The translations under genes were made by a program, and so were the position numbers. Below the pieces are notes generated by a model, which was not told the DNA's origin, searched no databases, and saw nothing but the letters and a program-made list of their open reading frames with translations. A DNA stretch of 64,000 bases from RI-153 sp041391225 (lineage in GTDB: Bacteria; Chloroflexota; Anaerolineae; Caldilineales; Caldilineaceae), in NCBI GenBank assembly GCA_041391225.1, contig JAWKOL010000008.1, positions 186,001 through 250,000 of the forward strand, written 5' to 3'. Within the stretch, counting starts at the first letter, position 1, and each line of letters starts with the position of its first letter. Positions 57,599 through 64,000 of the stretch are shown here, one piece after another.

Positions 57599-58546
57599 CT
57601 AGCCCAGATAGGTGCGGAACCAGGTGAGCGTGCGTTCCCATGCTTCGGTAGCTGCTTCGGCGCGGTAGCTTTCCGAAGTATCGTTCATGAAGGCGTGGGG
57701 TGCATCCTGGTAGGTGTACACTTCTGCATCGAACTCGGTGTCTTCGTTGATGATGCGGCCCATTTCAGCCAACGCGTCCAGATCGAAACGGTCGGCGGTG
57801 CCGTAGTGCGCCTGCACCGGGGCTTTCACCTGCGCCGCCTGGTCCGGCTCCAGCAGCGTGCCGTAGAAGGGGATGGCCGCGCCGACACGGTCGCTGTTCA
57901 CCGCTGCCTGCAATACCAGCCCGCCGCCCATGCAGAAGCCGACAACGCCCGCCTTGTCACCGGCGACGTACTCCTGATCGAGCAGGAAGGCCATGGCCTG
58001 GTCGATCTCGGCGACGGCTTCCATCATGTCCAGTTCCATCACCAGCTTGCGCGCTTCGTCGGGTTCGGTGGCTACGTTGCCCTTGTACAGATCGGGGGCC
58101 AGCGCCACAAAGCCTTCGGCCGCGAAGCGATCCGCCAGATCCTTGATGTGATCGTTGAGTCCCCACCATTCCTGGATCACCACTACAGCGGGCGCAGGGC
58201 CATCACCGCTGGGGCGGGCCAGGTAGCCTGTCAGCTCTTCGCCGTCGCGATCCGGGTAGGTGACCATTTCACCCGAGCCCATCGCTTCTTCCATGGCCTC
58301 TTCGGTGGGCGCAGCGGTGGCTTCGGCCTCGGGTTCCGGTGTATCGGCAGGTGGTGCGATCATCGTGGGCGCCGGTGCGTTGATCGGCACGGCCTGGCAC
58401 GCGGCCAGCAGCATGTTCACCACGCCAATGCTGCCCACGGCCAGCATCGCACGCCGTGTGAACTGGCGGCGGCTGATGTGACCAAGCTGGTACGATGTCA
58501 CCAGGTTCATTACTTCGATGCGGTTAAAGCGTTTTGGGTCTTCCAT
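57599..58546 (-). CDS. TAT-exported dienelactone hydrolase-family lipoprotein
   Basis: 315 residues, AGGAGAGAACCG before the ATG. The twin-arginine-type signal SRRQFTRRAMLAVGS ends in lipobox LLAAC, so it is a lipid-anchored extracytoplasmic enzyme. An acidic/Pro linker precedes the alpha/beta hydrolase with the DLH triad: Cys in VGFCMGGG, Asp in GTADRFDLD, His in APHAFMND. DLH enzymes open lactone rings; a general esterase role outside the cell is plausible. Has its own terminator. Confidence 0.9.
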   Translation of the reverse strand: MEDPKRFNRIEVMNLVTSYQLGHISRRQFTRRAMLAVGSIGVVNMLLAACQAVPINAPAPTMIAPPADTPEPEAEATAAPTEEAMEEAMGSGEMVTYPDRDGEELTGYLARPSGDGPAPAVVVIQEWWGLNDHIKDLADRFAAEGFVALAPDLYKGNVATEPDEARKLVMELDMMEAVAEIDQAMAFLLDQEYVAGDKAGVVGFCMGGGLVLQAAVNSDRVGAAIPFYGTLLEPDQAAQVKAPVQAHYGTADRFDLDALAEMGRIINEDTEFDAEVYTYQDAPHAFMNDTSESYRAEAATEAWERTLTWFRTYLG

Positions 58547-58721
58547 CGGTTCTCTCCTGTTCGGTCTCTTCGTCGGAACACATCGCGATGGTCGCCTGCA
58601 TGAGTCTTCGACATGCAGCTACCTGTTACCCTTTACGGTGAAAATCGCTGATTTGGATTGGTGCGAAGTGGACTGCCGTCTCAATTTAACAGATGGCAGC
58701 GGCTTTTTTTGTACGGAATCT

Positions 58722-59586
58722 TCAAAAGAGGAGACCAATCGAGAGGCCGATGCTAAAGAGGAGACCCAGCCGCGCCGTACCGGCCAACGCCTTGTTCAGA
58801 GGACGCCCCACCTCGTTGCGGATCTGCTGCATCAGGCGTATGGCCAGGGGCAGCGTCAGCCACGGCAAGAGCACCAACCAGTGATAGCCCAATACCAGCC
58901 ACAGCACAAACGGCATCACGTACGACACGACCAACAGGAGCAGATACTCGACGCGTGTCCCTTCGCGGCCCAGCATCACGGCCAGGGTACGTTTGCCGGC
59001 GCGTCGATCCGTGTCGATGTCGCGCAGGTTGTTCACCACCAGGATCGCCGTCACCAGCAGGCCGGGCGGCACCGCGGCCAGCACCACCGCCCACGAAAGC
59101 GTCAGCGCCTGCACGTAGTACGTGCCGCACACAGCCACCAGCCCAAAAAGATGAAGACGAAGACGTCGCCCAGCCCGTAGTAACCGAATGGGAACGGCCC
59201 GCCGGTGTAGAGCAGCGCCGCCAGGATCGAAGCCACGCCAATCGCCACAATCGGCCAGCCGCCCACGGCCAGTAAGTACACACCCACCAGCACCGCCAGC
59301 CCAAAGACGGTCACCATGCCCCAGCGCAACGCCCGCGGAGACAGTAGACCCATCGCCGTGACGCGAGCCGGCCCCAACCGCTCGGGTGTGTCCGCGCCTT
59401 TGAAGAAATCGAAATAGTCGTTGGCGAAGTTGGAGCCGATCTGCAAAAGCAGCGCGCCAACGCCGCAGCCAGGGCAGGCAGCAGATCAAAGACGCCATCA
59501 TGGATCGCCAGCGCCGTCCCCACGAGGACGGGCGTGAGCGCTGCGGGCAGCGTCTTGGGGCGGGCGGCCAGGATCCAGGCTTGCAT
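58722..59586 (-). CDS. menA: 1,4-dihydroxy-2-naphthoate polyprenyltransferase (two frameshifts)
   Basis: Membrane UbiA-family enzyme for menaquinone synthesis. The start at 59586 gives MQAWILAARPKTLPAALTPV. After the first slip at about 59465 the prenyl-diphosphate-binding region reads NFANDYFDFFKGADTPERLG. After the second at about 59150 the rest reads LLVTAILVVNNLRDIDTDRRAGKRTLAV and a hydrophobic C-terminus. All conserved Asp-rich motifs are intact. About 288 residues; the frameshifts look like sequence errors. Confidence 0.88.
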
Positions 59587-59794
59587 CGGTGCAATCGTAG
59601 GGGAAGGGGCGTTGGGATCGGGCACTTTGGCGTCCTCTAAGTGGGTGGCTATGCTGTGTTTACGTTTCACATCTCTCCTCTGGGCTCCACTGGGCTCCTC
59701 TGGGCGATTGCGCATTGAGCGATAAGTTACCAGAAGATCGCACTGTAAGTGTCAACAGAACATAGGAGAAGCGGACGAGAAACAATCAAAGATT

Positions 59795-61783
59795 TTAGTC
59801 TGAAACTACCGAGTCGGGCAAGAGATCCACTTTGGCCATCTGCTGGAACGCCTCCAACTGTTTCGCTTCACCCACCACCCCAATCCAGTCATCCTGTCGA
59901 AATATGTAGTCTACTCGTGGATTGGAGATCACCTGTGTGCCGTTGATCACGGCCACGACAGAAGCGCCCGTCTGGCTGCGGATGCGCAGGTCCTCGACAG
60001 AGCGGCCCACAAATGGGCTTTCCGGCGGCAATGCCACCCAGTTCAACGTGACAAATCGGCTGGCCGCACGCAGTCGCGCCAATGTCTGGCGGTGAGGGTG
60101 CTCGTCATCTACCGGCGTGTACATCTCGTGGCGGATTTCATCGGTAAAGCGCTGGATCTCGGCTTCGGGTAGTTGCAGATGCACCAGCGCCTGGCGCATC
60201 ATCTCTAGCCCGGCCTCCAACTGCGGTTGCACAACCTCGTAGATGCCCATTTCGTTGAGCATCTGCATCTCGTCTATGCTTTCGGCGCGGGTGACAATGT
60301 GCAGATCCGGTCGTTTTTCGTTGACATGCTCGACAATCGACTTTGTCACGGTGAATGCCGGTGATGTGATTAGCAGAAGTCGGGCTTCTTCCAATCTGGT
60401 CGCCTCCAACACCGCTGGATGACCGGCATCGCCGTAGATGACAGGAAACCCAGCCTCTTTACAGATTTCCAGACGTCTCTGGTCGAGTTCAACTGTCACA
60501 AAAGGCTGCCGCAAATCCCGCAACACGCGGGCCACATGCTGGCCCACACGCCCCACGCCAATGATGACGACGTGGTTGTGCAGCCCCGACGACGGCAGGT
60601 TGATCGTTTCCACCGGTTCATGGCTGAACCATCGCTTACGCAAGGCGTACAGCGGCCCGACGGCACGGGTTAGAAACGGCGTCATCACCATTGTCACAAT
60701 CGCCACAGAGAGGACGAGGGAGTAGAGGTCCTCTCCGATGGAGCCGCTGCTGATCCCCACCCGCGCCAAGACGAACGAGAACTCACCCACCTGGAAGAGG
60801 CCGAAGCCTACCGCCAGCGGCACAACGTTGCGGTAGCCGAAGACATGGGAGATCCCTGCGAAGATCAACCCTTTTCCCAACGCCACAATCAAGGCGATGA
60901 CGAGGATTGTCCCCGCGTTGGCGGCGAGGAAGGCGGGATCGAGCAACATCCCCACAGAGGCAAAAAAGAGCAGGCTGAAGAGGTCGCGCAGGGGAATAAT
61001 GTCGCCCAGGGCCTGATGGCCATAGTCCGACTCGCTCAGTACGAGGCCCGCAACGAATGCGCCAAACGCAAAAGACAGCCCGAACAAGTAGGTGAGGTAA
61101 CCGACGCCAAGGGCAATCGCCGTGATGGCCAGCAGAAATAGCTCCCGCGAATTCCACCGCGCCACAATGCGCATCAATGCCGGTATCACACGTGTACCCA
61201 AGAAGACCATGCCGACCAGGAAGATCACTGCCTTCACCGCCGCAAAGCCCAGGTTCACGATGCCGCTTTCTAGGTTGTTCATCTCCGGCAGGATGATCAT
61301 CAACGGCACAACTGCCAGATCCTGCACGATCAGCATGCCGATCATCACGCGACTGGAAAGCGTGCCCAGGCGGCCTTGGCTCATCAGCGTCTTGAGGAGG
61401 ACCATGGTGCTGGAGAGCGAAATCAGCGCACCGAACCAGATGGCGCGGATCCAATCCCACTCCAGCCAGGCGCCGATTGCAATGCCCAATCCCATCGTCA
61501 ACAGCATTTGGATTGGCGTGCCGATTAGTGCAATATTGCGGACGGGCTGTAGTTCTTTGAGGGAGAATTCGATACCCAATGCAAAGAGCAATAGGGCCAC
61601 ACCGATTTCGGCGAGCAGTTCGATTTCGTGTGCGTCTTGGACGAGGAAACCGCCACTGGCAGGCCCCACAAGGACACCTGCCAGTATGTATCCGAGGATC
61701 AGCGGTTGGTGAAGACGTTGCGCCAACATGCCACCCAGTAAAGACGCAACGATAATAATAGCGATATCTGCTGATATGCCCAT
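59795..61783 (-). CDS. Kef-type cation:proton antiporter with RCK domains
   Basis: 662 residues. About twelve membrane segments of the CPA2 family (GYILAGVLVGPASGGFLVQD, ALGIEFSLKELQPV, FGAFVAGLVLSESDYGHQAL). Then comes a TrkA-N Rossmann domain (NHVVIIGVGRVGQHVARVL, about 400-520) and a TrkA-C domain (about 570-650). It probably exports K+ or Na+ for protons under nucleotide control. A Kup K+ uptake gene lies 1.6 kb away, so the two may jointly set potassium levels. Confidence 0.9.
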   Translation of the reverse strand: MGISADIAIIIVASLLGGMLAQRLHQPLILGYILAGVLVGPASGGFLVQDAHEIELLAEIGVALLLFALGIEFSLKELQPVRNIALIGTPIQMLLTMGLGIAIGAWLEWDWIRAIWFGALISLSSTMVLLKTLMSQGRLGTLSSRVMIGMLIVQDLAVVPLMIILPEMNNLESGIVNLGFAAVKAVIFLVGMVFLGTRVIPALMRIVARWNSRELFLLAITAIALGVGYLTYLFGLSFAFGAFVAGLVLSESDYGHQALGDIIPLRDLFSLLFFASVGMLLDPAFLAANAGTILVIALIVALGKGLIFAGISHVFGYRNVVPLAVGFGLFQVGEFSFVLARVGISSGSIGEDLYSLVLSVAIVTMVMTPFLTRAVGPLYALRKRWFSHEPVETINLPSSGLHNHVVIIGVGRVGQHVARVLRDLRQPFVTVELDQRRLEICKEAGFPVIYGDAGHPAVLEATRLEEARLLLITSPAFTVTKSIVEHVNEKRPDLHIVTRAESIDEMQMLNEMGIYEVVQPQLEAGLEMMRQALVHLQLPEAEIQRFTDEIRHEMYTPVDDEHPHRQTLARLRAASRFVTLNWVALPPESPFVGRSVEDLRIRSQTGASVVAVINGTQVISNPRVDYIFRQDDWIGVVGEAKQLEAFQQMAKVDLLPDSVVSD

Positions 61784-61875
61784 ATGCCTACCTTATATCT
61801 GGTGATGGGATAGGCGCTATGCTACCCAACGGGGAGGCCGACGAAGATTGGGCATCAGTATATCATAAGCGCAGG

Positions 61876-62921
61876 CTAGACACGGACTGCCTGCAAACGG
61901 GACCGGACTTTCCCCGTGATCTTCAGGCCAACCCAGAAGAGCCCCGCCAACACGACGACGGCCAGGTAATCGATCATCGGGATGCGGATGATCTCGTTCA
62001 TCTGCGCCCAGCCGCGGTCGCTGTAGATGAGCAACGCCAACCCGGCGTAGATCGCCAACAGCACCGAGCGGACACGCAACGACAGCCCCAGCCCGTGCAT
62101 CTGTGTGATCACAAAGATGCCGCCGAAGCCGAAGAAGAACATAGGCCAGATGCCGTTGCCCTGCATCACCGCCACCATCGTGCCGTGGATCAGCACCAGG
62201 AATTCCAGTGCGAACGTCCACCAGCGATTGACGTGGGCGCGGGTGTAAAACAGGCTGCCCTGCAACATGAGCAGGAAGGTGTAGAAGACACCAAGCAGGT
62301 GACCCGATGTGCTCACCATGGGATGATACCAGAAGGTGTAGATGGTAGCCCAGGCGAAAAAGTAGCCGTGGTATTCCCTGGCAAAGCGGATCACCCTTTG
62401 GAAATGGGCGCTTTCTTGCCGAAGACGAGGCCACGGCGGTTGTTCTCCATGAGCAGCACCCACACCAGCAGCACGATCACCGACCCCTGTGAGGAGAAGA
62501 TCGACACATCCTGGGCCAGGCCGTCGTACCAGATGTGGGTCTGTACCAGATGCAGGGTGATGAAGAAGGCATTCGCCGCCAGCGCCAGCACGTTGACCTT
62601 GTGCAGCCCATTGGTGTAGCGGTGTTTCTTCACCGACTGGGCGTAATAGATCAATCCCCAAATCGCGATCTGATGCGCCAGGTAGAAACCCCAGGCCGTG
62701 GCGTTGCTCCAGAACGTGGGTTCGGGCAATTTCCAGTAGTACCAGGTCATGCCGGTGTCGGGCAGCAGTTGGATGCTGTCCAGCCGACCACCCAACAGCC
62801 AGATCAGGCCGGTGAAGAGCGCACTGAAGGCAATGCCACCCCACAGCGCCAACATGTCGTTGCCGCATCGATCAGATTGCTTATCGGTTGCACTGGTTTG
62901 CTGCCTGGTGCTTACAGCCAT
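61876..62921 (-). CDS. multi-pass membrane protein, unknown function (one frameshift)
   Basis: About 350 residues. ATG at 62921 preceded by GAGGAGAAAAAC. Eight or so hydrophobic segments with many Trp/His/Tyr residues (FYLAHQIAIWGLIYYAQ, FFITLHLVQTHIWYDGLAQ, YFFAWATIYTFWYHPMVS, WPMFFFGFGGIFVITQMHG). One G is missing at about 62395 (AAAGGGTG where AAAGGGGTG gives SKGVIRFAREY). I do not recognise a family; the membrane His residues could bind metal or haem. Confidence 0.7.
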
Positions 62922-62942
62922 GTTTTTCTCCTCGATGATCAC

Positions 62943-63388
62943 TGTAAGTCAATGTCGTTACTCAACTCTGTGACTTCGACTCGTACTCGATATTGCGCCT
63001 CGCTGATATGCGCTACGCTTGTCCATATTTTCGCCCTGCATTCAACTGTTTTTGCCCATCAAGTATACATCATATGGACAAATTGTGGACAATCTGATTC
63101 TAACCTACCAATCTATAGGTTGTCAACCGCACGATGGTTCGTTGGATGGTTCGTGAGTGTATTTCATTCCGGGCGAAAATGCCGGGGACTTCACGATGGA
63201 CGTGGCGACAAGAGCGAAAACCCTGTCTCGCTGTCGCGATAAGTCCCCGGCACTTGGCCTGCCCCCAACCCCAACTTGAATCACACCCGATCCACGAATC
63301 GCGCGTGCATGTCGAGGCTGTATCTGCTAACATTGATCTGTTGACCCACCGACATACTGTGTTTATCTCTCTAGACAAGGCAAAACGA
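62943..63388. other. 446-base intergenic region upstream of kup
   Basis: AT-richer than its surroundings and contains one nested hairpin (63180-63252). The AAGG site before kup is at about 63377-63380. No ORF and no recognisable c-di-AMP riboswitch core. Confidence 0.6.
63180..63252 (+). promoter_or_regulatory. nested hairpin in the kup leader region
   Basis: 12-bp outer arms TGCCGGGGACTT/AAGTCCCCGGCA plus inner helices GCGACA/TGTCGC and AGCGA/TCGCT. It lies 137 bases before the kup start. Could be a structured leader or a repeat element. Confidence 0.5.
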
Positions 63389-64000
63389 ATGCATTCCCCC
63401 ATTTCGTCTGCTTCGGATCCTACAAATGGTGCTGGTCCGCATGGCCGCACACCCAATGATCCGCGCGGCAAGGCGCTGTTTCTATTGGCGTTGGGCGCGC
63501 TGGGCGTCGTTTACGGTGACATCGGCACCAGCCCGCTCTACGCGTTTCGCGAGTCGTTCCACGAGGAATATGGTTTGGCCGTCACCGCGCAGAATGTGCT
63601 GGGCATTCTCTCGTTGATCTTCTGGTCGCTCATCATTGTGATTACGCTGAAGTATCTGCTCTTCGTCATGCGCGCCGACAACCGCGGCGAAGGCGGTATC
63701 CTGGCGCTGACCGCGCTGGTGGCGCCACAAAACGGTGTACGTCGCTTTAGTCGGCGATGGTTGTTGATCTTGCTGGGCCTGTTTGGCACCGCGCTGCTCT
63801 ACGGAGACGGCATGATCACGCCCGCGATCTCGGTCCTTTCCGCAGTGGAAGGGCTGGAGGTGGCTACGCCGCTGTTCACACCGTACGTCATCCCCATCAC
63901 CATCGTGATTTTGGTGGCATTGTTTCTGTTTCAGAGCAGCGGCACCGAGAAAGTGGGGCAGGTCTTTGGCCCGTTGACCCTGATCTGGTTCGTGGTCCTG
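63389..64000 (+). CDS. kup: potassium uptake protein Kup (partial, runs off the window)
   Basis: 204 residues visible from ATG at 63389 (MHSPISSASDPTNG). The first membrane region has the family signature LGALGVVYGDIGTSPLYAFRE. It is followed by LGILSLIFWSLIIVITLKYLL, the ADNRGEGGILAL loop, and FGTALLYGDGMITPAISVLSAVEGLEVA. Proton-coupled low-affinity K+ import. The C-terminal two thirds lie beyond position 64000. Confidence 0.95.
   Translation, partial: MHSPISSASDPTNGAGPHGRTPNDPRGKALFLLALGALGVVYGDIGTSPLYAFRESFHEEYGLAVTAQNVLGILSLIFWSLIIVITLKYLLFVMRADNRGEGGILALTALVAPQNGVRRFSRRWLLILLGLFGTALLYGDGMITPAISVLSAVEGLEVATPLFTPYVIPITIVILVALFLFQSSGTEKVGQVFGPLTLIWFVVL

Noticed and set aside
62943..63388. 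c-di-AMP (ydaO-type) riboswitch upstream of kup
   Set aside because: Conserved core elements of that riboswitch were not found; only a nested hairpin is present.

Overview
The window is a gene-dense, high-GC stretch of a bacterial chromosome. Gene content points to the Chloroflexota, with a Caldilinea/Anaerolineae-like flavour. The pointers are secreted beta-propeller and LamG proteins with Thr/Pro linkers, SARP- and MalT-type giant regulators, many sugar-active enzymes, a menaquinone prenyltransferase, and no outer-membrane assembly genes. This is inference from gene content; there is no rRNA in the window.

Layout. 1-7.2 kb (minus strand): GH29 fucosidase (partial), a small membrane protein, a dihydroorotate-dehydrogenase-like protein, GH42 beta-galactosidase, threonine-dehydratase-like enzyme, hisB and an NAD-dependent epimerase. 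7.3-9.9 kb: a heavily disrupted secreted LamG protein. 10-14.7 kb: a beta-lactamase-like hydrolase, dinB, a membrane protein, cspA with a long structured leader, an orphan DNA methyltransferase and a small monooxygenase. 15.3-16.6 kb: an organomercurial-lyase-family gene whose second catalytic cysteine is an in-frame TGA followed by a SECIS-like hairpin (candidate selenoprotein), then tmRNA on the opposite strand. 17-23 kb: a secreted propeller protein and a histidine kinase / REC-HDOD / REC-degenerate-HD cassette. 23-27 kb: a 1261-residue SARP-type regulator. 27-34 kb: sugar ABC binding protein and two permeases around a 1199-residue BNR-repeat lipoprotein. 34-41 kb: an unknown protein, a polyol dehydrogenase, a DUF4397 tandem-repeat secreted protein, a fatty-acid desaturase and an unknown protein. 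41-49 kb: HAD hydrolase, CpXC protein, CinA-like protein, HD hydrolase and two LCP lipoproteins. 49-54 kb: Gfo/Idh/MocA oxidoreductase, sugar isomerase-like protein and a MalT/LuxR regulator. 54-64 kb: CrtI-like oxidoreductase, folE-folK-folB, a TAT lipoprotein dienelactone hydrolase, menA, a Kef-type antiporter, a membrane protein and the start of kup.

Two patterns cross the window. First, many intergenic gaps hold short heptanucleotide-periodic repeats (GGGGATT/GGGGACT, GATTGGG, GGCAAAA, GTAATGC and others), often as facing, mutually complementary arms. Second, about a dozen genes carry single-base frameshifts, several of them one base short in a homopolymer. Damage is densest in tandem-repeat genes and is best explained as consensus error. 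The organomercurial-lyase TGA does not fit this indel pattern, because the reading frame is identical on both sides of it.
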